Source: Pseudoalteromonas citrea (GTDB lineage: Bacteria > Pseudomonadota > Gammaproteobacteria > Enterobacterales > Alteromonadaceae). From it: 64,000 bases of DNA. Under the pieces are notes generated by a model, which was given only the letters and a program-made list of their open reading frames with translations, was not told the origin of the DNA and ran no database searches. Below are positions 49,302 to 59,332 of this stretch, in pieces (positions within the stretch are counted from its first letter, which is position 1; every line of letters begins with the position of its first letter). A program made the translations under genes and the position numbers. The DNA is taken from NCBI RefSeq assembly GCF_000238375.3, contig NZ_AHBZ03000022.1:124001-188000 (forward strand), read 5' to 3'.

Positions 49302-51674
49302 TTATGATGCCAGTGGCGTATTGGCCAATCTTTCATCCGCCACTCTTTGCTCTGCACGGTCGACAAATAAAATAATTGAAGGTAGTAGAATATTAATCAC
49401 CAATAGTGCAGCAACAACGGTTAACGCAGACATTAAACCTAGAGAGCTATTCAAGGAGAAAGAAGACATTGTTAGCACTGTATACCCTGCAATTAACGTA
49501 ATTGAGGTAAATAACAAGGCATTGCCAACATTTTGATAAGCATATTTAATTGCTTCCGCTGGAGCGAGATTATATACCTCTTTTCCACGCAAGTACTTGT
49601 TCATAAAATGGACACAGTTATCGACAATGACACCTAACGTAGCTGAAACAACAATTGAAACCTCCATACCAGCCTGCCCTTTGAGTAAAGTCCAAGCACC
49701 AAATGCAAATACCGCAGGCAGCACATTAGGCAGTACGCTAATAAGGCCGTATTTAATATTTCGCATGGAAATAAAGACCACAATACAGATCATAATAAGC
49801 GATAATAATGTACCGGTTACCATCCCTTGAATGTTTACTTCAGACTGATGCGCAAAAATTACGGTCGCACCAGAGCCAATAGCTTGCATATATTCAGGCG
49901 CATTTGTTTGTAACCATGCTTCGCCTTTCGCTGCTGCTTCTCTTAACTCATTAGTAGAAACATCCTTCATCGTGATAACTATTTTTGAGCTAGATTTGTC
50001 TAAGTTAACCTGGTTCGTCAAATCTAAACCATAAGGTAGCGACATTTCATAAAGCAGCAGGTATTGCGCTGCCAGCGCTTTATCTTCTGGTATACGATAG
50101 AACTCTGGATCATCGCCATGTAGGTTTTTGTTTAAACGTTTCATTGTGTCTGTTATTGCACTGACATTATAAACGTTATCAAAACCACGGTAGTATTTTG
50201 CAAAATCATCCAATGTATTTAAATACTCAGCACGGCTAATTCCTTGAGGACCAAGAGACTGAATATTGAATTCAATACTATATAAACCGGTGACATTTTT
50301 CTGCACAAAGTCCGCATCATTTCTAAATTGTGTTTTTTGTGAAAAGTATTCAACCCACCTATCATCAAGTTTCAAATTTTCGGTAGGAATGGCAAATGCT
50401 ATAGTTAATAAAGAGAAAACAATAATAACTGTCTTATACTTCCTTTCTATAAATAGAGATAATTGAGCCCATAATTTATCTGAAAATTTAGTGTCATTTT
50501 CTTTTACCTTGATCCAGTTAGGCAGGATATATAATAAACAAGGTAATAATGTAACGGATAGAATAAATGCGATAAAAACACCGATTGCGGTTATATTTCC
50601 GAGATCATGATAAGGAGGTGCGTCAGCAAAATTAAGCGCTACAAAGCCAATTATGGTAGTCAGGCTTGTCAATAAAATAGGCAAGAAGTTAACTGACATA
50701 GACTCTTTAATCGCTTCAGCATTGCTAGCTCCACGACGCTTCGCAATAACAAAACTCATAATAATATGAACAGAATCTGCAACAGCTAAAGTCAAAATAA
50801 TAGTCGGTGCAATAGATGAAGGTGCGGTAAGTGGGATCCCCAACCACCCGACAATGCCCATTGTTGTAATAGTCGACAAATGTACTATCGCAACGGTCAT
50901 TAATACTTGAAACACAGAGCGGAATAATACAAATAGTATTACTAACATCACCATATACATCACAGGCATAATATTCACGATGTCTTGCATACCAATCTCG
51001 GCGAAAGCATGATTAAGCATATGTACGCCAGATAACCTTACTTCAACAGGGTATTGACTCTCAAGTAGCTTAGCCAATTCCCTAATAGCGGTGACAGATT
51101 CAGAAGTTTCCATTGGAGACTTACCAGGAAGTGTTAATACTACATTTACACCTGTATGCTCACCATTTTGAGAGACAATGCGGTTCTCTAACATGGGTTC
51201 AGACAGTGCAACCTGACGAATGTAGTCGATATTAGAGCTAAATAACTCGCTTTCAGACTTAAATAAGTGTGCAACAGTTAAGTCATCACCATTGGCAACT
51301 GTGTTCTGATAGTTGCTCAATGAGTCAACTCTTGTAGCGTGGGGTATTTTCCAAGCCTCTTCTGTAGCATGTATAACCGCAGACAATACGGCTTTATTAA
51401 ATACGCTACCGCCAGACTTTGGGCTAATAGCAATATAAATACTATCGGAAAGCGCATAATCACTTTCCAATTCATCCATCGCTGCTATTACAGGTGAAGG
51501 CGACCCAAAATAATAGCGGTAGTCGCTACTAAAGCCTACCCTACTTTGCCCAAGGCTAGTAGCTATACAAATGGCTATCACTATTAGCGTAACCAGATAT
51601 CGAAAACGTATCAGCAGCCCAACAAAATTTTTCATTTTGCTAGACTGAGACACCGTTTGATTTTCAGTGTTCAA
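49302..51674 (-). CDS. MMPL-family RND exporter
   Basis: A 790-residue inner-membrane protein with 12 predicted helices in the RND pattern: one helix (about 25-45), a periplasmic domain, a five-helix block (about 225-400), and the same arrangement repeated. TM4 carries TLAVADSVHIIMSF and TM10 carries GVIVDNCVHFMNKYL, typical of the predicted RND exporter/MMPL group that moves lipids or hydrophobic metabolites. The start is TTG with a good GGGAG eight bases upstream; the next ATG (51635) lacks one. A GlxA/AraC-type regulator is divergent. Confidence 0.88.
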   Translation of the reverse strand: MNTENQTVSQSSKMKNFVGLLIRFRYLVTLIVIAICIATSLGQSRVGFSSDYRYYFGSPSPVIAAMDELESDYALSDSIYIAISPKSGGSVFNKAVLSAVIHATEEAWKIPHATRVDSLSNYQNTVANGDDLTVAHLFKSESELFSSNIDYIRQVALSEPMLENRIVSQNGEHTGVNVVLTLPGKSPMETSESVTAIRELAKLLESQYPVEVRLSGVHMLNHAFAEIGMQDIVNIMPVMYMVMLVILFVLFRSVFQVLMTVAIVHLSTITTMGIVGWLGIPLTAPSSIAPTIILTLAVADSVHIIMSFVIAKRRGASNAEAIKESMSVNFLPILLTSLTTIIGFVALNFADAPPYHDLGNITAIGVFIAFILSVTLLPCLLYILPNWIKVKENDTKFSDKLWAQLSLFIERKYKTVIIVFSLLTIAFAIPTENLKLDDRWVEYFSQKTQFRNDADFVQKNVTGLYSIEFNIQSLGPQGISRAEYLNTLDDFAKYYRGFDNVYNVSAITDTMKRLNKNLHGDDPEFYRIPEDKALAAQYLLLYEMSLPYGLDLTNQVNLDKSSSKIVITMKDVSTNELREAAAKGEAWLQTNAPEYMQAIGSGATVIFAHQSEVNIQGMVTGTLLSLIMICIVVFISMRNIKYGLISVLPNVLPAVFAFGAWTLLKGQAGMEVSIVVSATLGVIVDNCVHFMNKYLRGKEVYNLAPAEAIKYAYQNVGNALLFTSITLIAGYTVLTMSSFSLNSSLGLMSALTVVAALLVINILLPSIILFVDRAEQRVADERLANTPLAS

Positions 51675-51792
51675 AATAGAACTCCCTTATCGGATTGAAA
51701 TTACATGAAGTTAACACCACACTGAAAATTGTATGTAAAACATAAGCATAGTATCATTGCATAAATGGACCAAATTAGGACAATTTCTGACA
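51675..51792. promoter_or_regulatory. Divergent control region of the MMPL operon and its regulator
   Basis: A 118-base gap between divergent start codons, expected to hold both promoters and the operator of the AraC-type regulator. No clear repeat was found by eye. Confidence 0.4.
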
Positions 51793-52785
51793 ATGGTAAG
51801 GATTGGGCTTTTGTTATACCCGCATTGTATGCCAGCTGGATTGTTTTACTTTTTAGACCTTTTAGAAACGGTAAATAGCCTTCTATCCAAGCCTGTATTT
51901 GAAGTTTCTTGGGTCGGGTTAGAAAAGACCGAAGTCACATGTGCACACAATATAAAACTCACGGTAGATAACATCATCAACGACTATCAGTACGATGGTA
52001 TTTTGTTACCGGGTTTTTGGGGCAGCACAGACCTTCACTGCTTACCAATCACTTATGGAAGGTTAATTAACGAGCTAAAAGAATTACCAACTGAAACGAA
52101 AGTTTGGTCATACTGTACTGGTGTTGCTCTGCACGCTGAATCTGAGCGCTTAAATAACACAAAAGCAACCATCACTTGGTGGTTAAACGAGCAAGCCGCT
52201 GTGCGCTTCCCTAAAGTGAAGTGGAATAACCATCTAGCGTGTATTTATCACGCAGATGGAGATACAACAACCTCGGGCGCCAATGGATATTTACATATAT
52301 TCCATAACCTTATGCAGCATAACTTCGAAGAGAGTGTGGCACGAGACGTCTTCAAGTTTTTAGTATTACCCCGCCCACACCTAGATTACCTGCCGTTTAG
52401 ACACTTAGACTTAGTGTATCTAGATGAGCCTCTTTTGAAGAAAATCTTTCACTGGGTTGATAAGACTCCGGCTTCTCAGCTATCTGTATCAAACCTTGCA
52501 GATCATTTATGCCTTACTGAACGTACTTTAGCGAGAAGGGTTAAAGCTTTACTCAATATGACAGTACTCAAGCTCATCGAGCAAATAAAAATCAACAGAG
52601 CTTGTGAACTATTAGTACTTACATCACAGACAGTTAACGTTGTAAGTGATAACTTAGGCTATAACGATGACAGTCAATTTAGACGCACATTTAAACGGAT
52701 AACAGGCCTTACGCCAAAAGAATACAGAAGCCAGTTTAAAGACCATGATGAACTATCTGAGAAACAAAGGGACATGCTTTACTGA
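51793..52785 (+). CDS. GlxA-type AraC-family transcriptional regulator
   Basis: A 330-residue regulator. The N-terminal 190 residues resemble the DJ-1/PfpI-like amidase fold of GlxA regulators (VRIGLLLYPHCMPAGL, YDGILLPGFWG, VWSYCTGVALHAES with the nucleophile-elbow Cys). The C-terminal AraC domain has two helix-turn-helices (LADHLCLTERTLARRVK and NLGYNDDSQFRRTFK, ending TGLTPKEYR). The frame opens at a TTG at 51757; the ATG at 51793 starts the conserved strand. It probably controls the divergent MMPL operon, by position. Confidence 0.85.
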   Translation: MVRIGLLLYPHCMPAGLFYFLDLLETVNSLLSKPVFEVSWVGLEKTEVTCAHNIKLTVDNIINDYQYDGILLPGFWGSTDLHCLPITYGRLINELKELPTETKVWSYCTGVALHAESERLNNTKATITWWLNEQAAVRFPKVKWNNHLACIYHADGDTTTSGANGYLHIFHNLMQHNFEESVARDVFKFLVLPRPHLDYLPFRHLDLVYLDEPLLKKIFHWVDKTPASQLSVSNLADHLCLTERTLARRVKALLNMTVLKLIEQIKINRACELLVLTSQTVNVVSDNLGYNDDSQFRRTFKRITGLTPKEYRSQFKDHDELSEKQRDMLY

Positions 52786-52918
52786 TATAACATGCTGTAT
52801 GATTAAAATATGTTTACAAGAAAAATAGACACTAACTAAGAATTATTACCTACAGCCCCTGACTTTTAAACCTTAAACCTTTAAAATGTACGCCTTTGTA
52901 AATCTGTTTGGAATGACC

Positions 52919-53212
52919 ATGCACGCCGTTATCGAAAAGCTCAACGAAAACCTGAAGATCATTTACCGTCAAGCACTTGATGCTGATAAAAAATTAGACG
53001 AGTTGCAACAGCAAGGTCACGGTAAATTCAAAGCACTATTTGCTGAAGATGCCGGTTTTACATTCGAAGCTAAACGCTTCAAGCCTTACGTATTGGATGT
53101 GGCTGCAGATGTAGAGGCATTAAGCCATAATGAAGAGCTTGATCAACAACAGCTCACTTTGGCGGTTACCAAGCTACAAAACCTATTAAAGCTACTCGCA
53201 ACTTTTAAGTAA
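52919..53212 (+). CDS. Small PriC-like protein
   Basis: A 97-residue, mainly helical, charged protein without signal peptide. The pattern L-x-x-L near the start, KFKALFAEDAGF followed by FKPYVLDVAADVEAL and a C-terminal QLTLAVTKLQNLLKLL resembles the N-terminal part of PriC (primosomal replication protein N''), but PriC is usually about 170 residues. It may be a short form of that family or an unrelated protein. The frame opens at 52886; the ATG at 52919 has GGA eight bases upstream. A strong terminator follows. Confidence 0.5.
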   Translation: MHAVIEKLNENLKIIYRQALDADKKLDELQQQGHGKFKALFAEDAGFTFEAKRFKPYVLDVAADVEALSHNEELDQQQLTLAVTKLQNLLKLLATFK

Positions 53213-53237
53213 CCATTACGAGTCACTTAATAACGTG

Positions 53238-53256
53238 AAAGGCCGCTCGGCCTTTT
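53238..53256 (+). terminator. Terminator after the PriC-like gene
   Basis: AAAGGCC, loop GCTC, GGCCTTT followed by further T: a perfect 7-bp stem 25 bases after the stop. Confidence 0.85.
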
Positions 53257-53390
53257 GCACCTTATTCTCATCCAATTTCCTCTTCGATTAAAAAACAATT
53301 AATTAACATATTTTGAGTGTTTATTTGTAATCATAAAATATCCTTCTACGCTATGAATGATAATTCAAACTTTATTTTCAGGGAAAGACT

Positions 53391-56300
53391 ATGCAACGTC
53401 GCAAGCATTGGCGCTTCTCGGTCAGGCTCACTGTGGTTGCACTATTTACCGTGGTATGCAGTATTGTTGCCGCGCTTACGGTTTCTCTTCAGTACTACAA
53501 CAGCATTGCACAACTAGAACAGCAAACGGTTCAGCAGTTTGATCAATTTGCGACGAGTGCGAAGCAAACAATTCATCAAAATGATTTAGCCGCAAGCCGA
53601 ATAGTTGACATGTTAGCCCTCATACCAAATATCGAACAACTTAGTAACCAACAAAAACTGCGTATTCTTGCTGAACTCATAACAACCAACCCAGCCGTTG
53701 AGGGGATCTACTTCGCCAACAGTCATGGTGACTTTTTTGAAGTCATTAATTTAAAAAATAAAACACTGACGCAAAGCTACCGCGCATCAAAAAATGACGC
53801 TTGGGTTATCATGAGTATTGATGGTAAATCTAACCCGAATCAACGGGAGCTATCCTTTTTCAATGCCTCTTTTGAATTGAGTACATCACGCATAGAGCCA
53901 ACCAGCTACAACCCAACAAAGCGCCCTTGGTATATCAATGCCAGTAACGTGAGTCAGCGTAGTACCCCATACTTATTCCAATATACACAAGTGCCGGGCG
54001 TAACTTATGCCAGAAAGCTGCAAAGCCAAAATGGCGTTATTGGCTTAGATATTCCTTTGCATGCTCTCGCTGGCAGCTTGGAACGGCAAGTTAAGGGGTT
54101 TGCCGGCGAGGCTTACTTAATAAAGCCGCAAGGTGACATCATTGCCACCAATCGTTTAGATAACAAAGCCCGCATGGTACCCATGCAGCCTATGCAACTA
54201 ACCCCACAGCAGAAAGAGATCATTGCTAGGCACTCTCCATTGACCATATCAAATGAGACCGATTGGTTCCCGGTTGATTATGCTGTATCTGGTGAGCCCA
54301 ACGGATATGCCGTAGAGGTCATGCGACAAGTCGCAGCCCTATTACAACTCGATGTAAAGTTTATCAATGGCTATAGTTGGTCTGAATTTACCGACCGCTT
54401 TGAACAAGGCAGTATACAAGCGCTCAATGCCACTTTTGATAATGAACAAAATCGACAACTTGGCCTATTAACTAAGCCCTATGGCACCCTTAAATTTGCG
54501 TTAATTTGGCCCAGCAACGCCACACATATAGCCTCAATCGCACAGCTGAATCAAAAAACGCTCGCCATAGCAGAAGGCTGGTCTGTCATTCAACCGATTC
54601 GTGATGCTTACCCCAATATCAATATATTAGAAGTAGAAACAACCATTGACGTAGTTAATGCAGTATTAAATGGTCAAGCCGATGCTGGTATTGAAAGCGA
54701 TATTATTGTGCGTAACTTATTAACTGAATATGCACTGAGCGGATTAAAAGTCAGTAACGAGTTTTCGTTTGCACGAGCCAATGTTAAATCATCGATTCAC
54801 TTATTATTGGCAAACAATAAATCTGAGCTCATACCCCTCATTAATTTGGCCATTGATACTTTAAGTAATGAATATTTAGCTCAGTTAGAATCTAAGTGGC
54901 TCAAAGAAGCAATGAATAGCCATGAGATTGGGCGAATTGTGCCGTATCTGATCTATATTAAAAATATGGACAACACCCAATTTGGCACACTCCATCACTT
55001 TACAGATAACGCAAAGCAAAAGCTTATCTACGTTGATAAGCTACAAAGTGCAATGTCATCAGACCAACTCATTGTGTTTGTCATTGATCAACAGACCTTA
55101 TTCTCTCCCGTTTATGATAGTGTGGCCACCAGCAGCCTAATCACCTTACTAGTCGTTGCCATGCTACTACCATTAACTTGGCTTTGCGCTTCTCCAATCG
55201 TGAAACCCATTACTGAGCTACTGGCAATGACCTATCATATTCGAACCCACGATTACGCCGGAGTTAAAGTTATCCCCAGTAAAGTGATTGAGGTAAAGCG
55301 CCTATCACTCGCTATGAAGCGTATGGCCGATGAACTTAAGCGCCATGAATATGCACAACGTAATTTGATTGATGCCATAATTAAACTCATAGCCCAAGCC
55401 ATCGATGAAAAGTCACGCTATACCGCGGGGCATTGTAAACGCGTACCTGAACTAGGTGAGATGCTCGCACAAGCCGCATGCGATAGCAAAAGCTCCGCAT
55501 TTAAACACTTTTCCTTTGATAGTGAGCAACAATGGCGTGAATTTAAAACCGCAGCTTGGTTGCATGATTGCGGTAAGATAACTACGCCTGAGCACATTGT
55601 TGATAAAGGCTCCAAGCTAGAGTGTATTTACAACCGAATTCATGAAATAAGAATGCGTTTTGAAGTCCTATATCGGGATGCGCAAATACATTACCTCACC
55701 CAAATTTCAGTTCACCCAGAGCAAGCAGCGCAACTATCAAAAGAAAAAAAGGCCACGCAACAGCAATTATTCGACGACTTTGCATTAATCGCGTCCGCTA
55801 ATGTAGGCAGCGAATTTATGGCTAACGAAACCAAAGAAAAAGTACGTGCCATAGCTGCGCAAACATGGGTTCGTTACTTTGATGATAGCTTAGGTTTATC
55901 GCCTCAAGAGGAACTACGTTACGCACAGTATCCACACCCTGTAACTCCCGTAGAAGAGCCGCTGCTGGCCGACAAAGCAATGCATATAGTGCAACGTTTT
56001 GAACCATATCATTGCCCTGAACATTTTGACATAAAAATGCCAGTCCCTGACAACCTAGCTAACCGAGGTGAAGTCTATAATCTCTGTATTTCACGAGGTA
56101 CTTTAACTGCTGAAGATCGATTTAAAATTAATGAGCATATTATCAGTACCATAAAAATTCTCGACAGTGTGCCCTTCCCCCCTGAACTGGCTAAAGTGCC
56201 CCGTATTGCGTCAACACACCATGAAACGATGCGTGGAGATGGCTATCCAAGGCAGCTTAAAGGCGAAACACTATCAATCCCTGAGCGAATTTTAGCACTT

Positions 56301-56561
56301 GCCGATATTTTTGAAGCACTGACAGCGGCGGATAGGCCCTATAAAAAAGCAAAACCACTCAGTGTCGCACTGAAAATATTACATAAGATGGCAGTAGATA
56401 AACACATTGACTTAAATGTGTTTGAGCTATTTATAGAAAGTGGTGTGTATCTGGACTACGCCCAACGGTTTTTACCCGCAGAACAAATCGATGAGGTAGA
56501 TACGTCGCAGTTTTTTATGCCTGATGACTCATCAATAGAAGTTGCCAATATGGCACGCTAA
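53391..56561 (+). CDS. Membrane HD-GYP phosphodiesterase with Cache and SBP sensor domains
   Basis: A 1,056-residue inner-membrane receptor likely to degrade cyclic di-GMP. After TM1 (about 12-32) comes a dCache-like periplasmic sensor (about 35-275, with RPWYINASN and VIGLDIPLHAL), then a periplasmic solute-binding (SBP_bac_3-like) domain at about 283-508 (GYAVEVMRQVAALL, GQADAGIESD). A return to Cache-like sequence (about 515-575) is followed by TM2, a HAMP-like linker (SPIVKPITELL) and the HD-GYP domain. H725-D726 in AAWLHDCGK and H943-H944-E945 with GYP at 951-953 are present, but about 215 residues apart. The ATG has AGGGAAAG upstream. Confidence 0.9.
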   Translation: MQRRKHWRFSVRLTVVALFTVVCSIVAALTVSLQYYNSIAQLEQQTVQQFDQFATSAKQTIHQNDLAASRIVDMLALIPNIEQLSNQQKLRILAELITTNPAVEGIYFANSHGDFFEVINLKNKTLTQSYRASKNDAWVIMSIDGKSNPNQRELSFFNASFELSTSRIEPTSYNPTKRPWYINASNVSQRSTPYLFQYTQVPGVTYARKLQSQNGVIGLDIPLHALAGSLERQVKGFAGEAYLIKPQGDIIATNRLDNKARMVPMQPMQLTPQQKEIIARHSPLTISNETDWFPVDYAVSGEPNGYAVEVMRQVAALLQLDVKFINGYSWSEFTDRFEQGSIQALNATFDNEQNRQLGLLTKPYGTLKFALIWPSNATHIASIAQLNQKTLAIAEGWSVIQPIRDAYPNINILEVETTIDVVNAVLNGQADAGIESDIIVRNLLTEYALSGLKVSNEFSFARANVKSSIHLLLANNKSELIPLINLAIDTLSNEYLAQLESKWLKEAMNSHEIGRIVPYLIYIKNMDNTQFGTLHHFTDNAKQKLIYVDKLQSAMSSDQLIVFVIDQQTLFSPVYDSVATSSLITLLVVAMLLPLTWLCASPIVKPITELLAMTYHIRTHDYAGVKVIPSKVIEVKRLSLAMKRMADELKRHEYAQRNLIDAIIKLIAQAIDEKSRYTAGHCKRVPELGEMLAQAACDSKSSAFKHFSFDSEQQWREFKTAAWLHDCGKITTPEHIVDKGSKLECIYNRIHEIRMRFEVLYRDAQIHYLTQISVHPEQAAQLSKEKKATQQQLFDDFALIASANVGSEFMANETKEKVRAIAAQTWVRYFDDSLGLSPQEELRYAQYPHPVTPVEEPLLADKAMHIVQRFEPYHCPEHFDIKMPVPDNLANRGEVYNLCISRGTLTAEDRFKINEHIISTIKILDSVPFPPELAKVPRIASTHHETMRGDGYPRQLKGETLSIPERILALADIFEALTAADRPYKKAKPLSVALKILHKMAVDKHIDLNVFELFIESGVYLDYAQRFLPAEQIDEVDTSQFFMPDDSSIEVANMAR

Positions 56562-56577
56562 TGCAACGCTCGTAACA

Positions 56578-56612
56578 AAAAAGGGTAGACTCATTAGAGA
56601 TTTACCCTTTTT
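56578..56612. terminator. Bidirectional terminator between the HD-GYP and DUF3016 genes
   Basis: AAAAAGGGTA and TACCCTTTTT form a perfect 10-bp stem around a 15-base loop, between convergent genes. Confidence 0.85.
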
Positions 56613-56624
56613 ATATCAGCAAAA

Positions 56625-57113
56625 TTAAGATTTAGGGATAACTGACTCAATATGCTCAGCAAACCAATCTTTTAATAAACGTTTATCAAAATAAAAAGCT
56701 TCATCACGACCCATACGGATCCTATCCATAAAGCTCAGGTCTTTAATAACTTTAGAGTCTGCTTGCGCCAGCACTTTCCCAGACTTATCCGTAAGCGTGT
56801 AACTCAGCTTCATCCGAGGAAAATGTATAGACTTAATGATACGAATGTCATGCATGTTAAAGCGTACATCACCAGCAAGGTCTATATCTTCAAAGGTTAA
56901 ATCTAATTTATAGCCTGACGGTGTATCTGCCATCAGTTTTTGTATCTGCTTATCAAACTGCTTTTCAATACGTTTATAATAACTGCTCTTTGATTCGTTA
57001 GCAGGCCTTACATCTCGATAATCGTTAAAATCTAACCACTTAACCGATACTTCACCTGCACTTGCGAAAAAGGGAGTACATACCATTAATAATACTAGGC
57101 TTAATTTATTCAT
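56625..57113 (-). CDS. DUF3016 family exported protein
   Basis: A 162-residue protein with a signal peptide (cleavage near FFASA). The mature part matches the DUF3016 pattern: VKWLDFNDYRDVRPANES, LTFEDIDLAGDV, IHFPRMKLSYTLTDKSGK, and the C-terminal YFDKRLLKDWF. The family is periplasmic and uncharacterised, common in Alteromonadales and Xanthomonadales. It lies alone between a convergent HD-GYP gene and an S41-like gene. Confidence 0.85.
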   Translation of the reverse strand: MNKLSLVLLMVCTPFFASAGEVSVKWLDFNDYRDVRPANESKSSYYKRIEKQFDKQIQKLMADTPSGYKLDLTFEDIDLAGDVRFNMHDIRIIKSIHFPRMKLSYTLTDKSGKVLAQADSKVIKDLSFMDRIRMGRDEAFYFDKRLLKDWFAEHIESVIPKS

Positions 57114-57244
57114 TATCTATCTCCTGTTAATGTCTACACACTCAGTTTGACCAGATTTGACTGAATGAAAACTTAATTTTTGGCACCTTTACCAGCCTTT
57201 ACTTCGAGTTACACTTAACTACAGGTTAGTTCGATCAATCCATA

Positions 57245-59080
57245 TCATTGCTGCTGTAATATATACTCTACAGCACGCGCTAGCTGATTATCAGTTCCTT
57301 CGACGATAGACTCTCTGCTAATTGGAACAGTAATATCGGGTTGTATTCCTACGCCAATGAGTGATGAGCCATCATTTTGCGTAACTTGTAATCCAGTATA
57401 TATAAATGTAACGCCGCCATTATCAGGCCCAGAAAAAACGGATTGCACCTGAATATTACCGTTAATACCTGCGGTCGCTTCACCCATAATAGTTAACCCT
57501 GCATTTTGTATATAGGCTAAAGCATGTTCATTTTGACTAATACTGTCTCTAGAGGCTAATACCACGATTGGCTTATCAATAAGATCCCCCTTAGGCTGAA
57601 TAAATTGAAACACTCGCTGTACATTGCTGCTAGATTGATTTGGTGCCCGTTGCCAATGTTCATATATAGGCGCACTGCTTATTTCTTGAGACGAGAACCA
57701 ACCTAAAGCATGCAACCACGCAAAAAAGTCTTCAGGGTAATGGCGTAAATCAATGACAATGCCTTTTGCAGACGATAACTGCTCTCTCACTTGCGATAAA
57801 GCAGCCTGAGAGAGCTTATAAAGTACTAAGTGATGAACCCCCTCATCCAACACTTCATGCATATAATCGTATCTGTATATAAGCCTATTCCCAGTATATC
57901 TTTGCGCCATAGCAGAAATTGGAAGAGGCTCAAATAGCACAGTATAAGTCGTCCCATCCATTTTTTTTAAGGTCGCTTCTATTTGCGTGTCATCTCGCCT
58001 GAGAAAAAGCGATTTTAAGCTCTGATATTTTGCATTATGCTTTGAGGTCAAAATCACTTGAGCGTTACGCTCTATCATTTGCTCAATAGGTTCATTATCA
58101 ATTGTTACTAGTTCATCCCCTAACTCAACAAGATTAAGCGCATCGGGATGAATTCGTGTGATTATTGCTTTACCTTCAACGATATAGGGCCTAAATGGCA
58201 ATATCCACTCAAAACTACTACTTGGCGATATATGTGTAGGCAAATGTATCGATATATGCTGATCTTGAAGCCGATTCATAGACGCAAAGATTGTCTGCCA
58301 GGTGTCTTGCGGGTCCTCCAACAAGCATGCTGAGAGCATCTCTTTGTGCTCAAGCTTCCAGTTAACGTCCACTTCTGAAAAGTATGGCCAAAAATGTTGG
58401 ATTTCAGCCCAAATATGACTTGCAGCTGCCATACATAACTCAATTTCACCAATGGAGTGAGACATGTCATACGTATCAAAACCATTGTATGTACTCCCAT
58501 CTGATGACTCATGCTCATTTAAATACAGTGGAATATGTAAAGGCTCATTATACAATTGTGTCGTATAAAACCATTCTTGTGCATGACGGATATCGCTTTG
58601 CAAGTTTTTATAAGTGCCTCGAATCAACTTTCGAGTAAACACCGAATCATCTAAACTACTATTAGCCAACCAACTCGATACACGAGACTCCTCGCCTGGT
58701 TCATTAGGTATAGCGACCCCAAGTGATATATGAGGAGCAATTGAGTGTAATATTTGAAAGGACTCAGCTAAACGCTCCTGCTTACTGATTTGACTCAACT
58801 TGACGATAGCCTCAGCTATAAACGCATCCCACTGGCTATTTGCCACAGAATCACTGGGGTAGAAAAATCGGATTTGCTGGGCCACTTCAACAAAGCTGAC
58901 TATGTCATCTTGCAACGAAGAGGAGTACGTGATTGCAGGCTTACTCTGTAACTCGACTATTGGAGGGGCTGTGACTATTGGCACCTCAGCTTGATCTGAC
59001 TGTTCTGCTGTTTCACTACCGGAACCGCATGCACTAACCAAATAAATGGTCGCGAAGTAGCTTAATATCCTTTTCCACAT
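57245..59080 (-). CDS. S41-like lipoprotein peptidase
   Basis: A 611-residue protein with a lipoprotein signal (LVSAC-GSG). A helical N-terminal region (about 50-310) precedes a possible PDZ-like segment (about 315-360, ELGDELVTIDNEPIEQM) and a C-terminal S41 core. The core shows the strand-turn IVIDLRHYPEDF and the segment VVLASRDSISQNEHALAYI, in which the second Ser fits the catalytic position (family S-x-x-E), then IMGEATAGINGN. The Lys of CtpA-type enzymes is not evident, so the tricorn/IRBP-like branch is more likely. Probably anchored in the periplasm; substrate unknown. No obvious operon partner. Confidence 0.75.
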   Translation of the reverse strand: MWKRILSYFATIYLVSACGSGSETAEQSDQAEVPIVTAPPIVELQSKPAITYSSSLQDDIVSFVEVAQQIRFFYPSDSVANSQWDAFIAEAIVKLSQISKQERLAESFQILHSIAPHISLGVAIPNEPGEESRVSSWLANSSLDDSVFTRKLIRGTYKNLQSDIRHAQEWFYTTQLYNEPLHIPLYLNEHESSDGSTYNGFDTYDMSHSIGEIELCMAAASHIWAEIQHFWPYFSEVDVNWKLEHKEMLSACLLEDPQDTWQTIFASMNRLQDQHISIHLPTHISPSSSFEWILPFRPYIVEGKAIITRIHPDALNLVELGDELVTIDNEPIEQMIERNAQVILTSKHNAKYQSLKSLFLRRDDTQIEATLKKMDGTTYTVLFEPLPISAMAQRYTGNRLIYRYDYMHEVLDEGVHHLVLYKLSQAALSQVREQLSSAKGIVIDLRHYPEDFFAWLHALGWFSSQEISSAPIYEHWQRAPNQSSSNVQRVFQFIQPKGDLIDKPIVVLASRDSISQNEHALAYIQNAGLTIMGEATAGINGNIQVQSVFSGPDNGGVTFIYTGLQVTQNDGSSLIGVGIQPDITVPISRESIVEGTDNQLARAVEYILQQQ

Positions 59081-59275
59081 ACATTTTCCTTTTTTATTGT
59101 AATAGGGTAAACATCACCAAAAATACCTAATACAGGAAATTTGTAAAGAAAAGAGTAGTTTTTATACAGTGAAAAAACCAAATACAAGACAGATGAACTA
59201 CATCAGACACGTCCTTTATTATTTTTTAGCTCTAGATCTTTTTTATTCTAATACTTTTCAGTACTGTGAAATAAG

Positions 59276-59303
59276 AAAGGTAGTCACGTCAATGACTACC
59301 TTT
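59276..59303 (-). terminator. Terminator of the RND efflux operon
   Basis: AAAGGTAGTCA, loop CGTCAA, TGACTACCTTT: a perfect 11-bp stem with T tail on the minus strand, 30 bases after the pump gene. Confidence 0.9.
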
Positions 59304-59332
59304 TACTAAAGCAAACTCATGCTTAACAAAAA

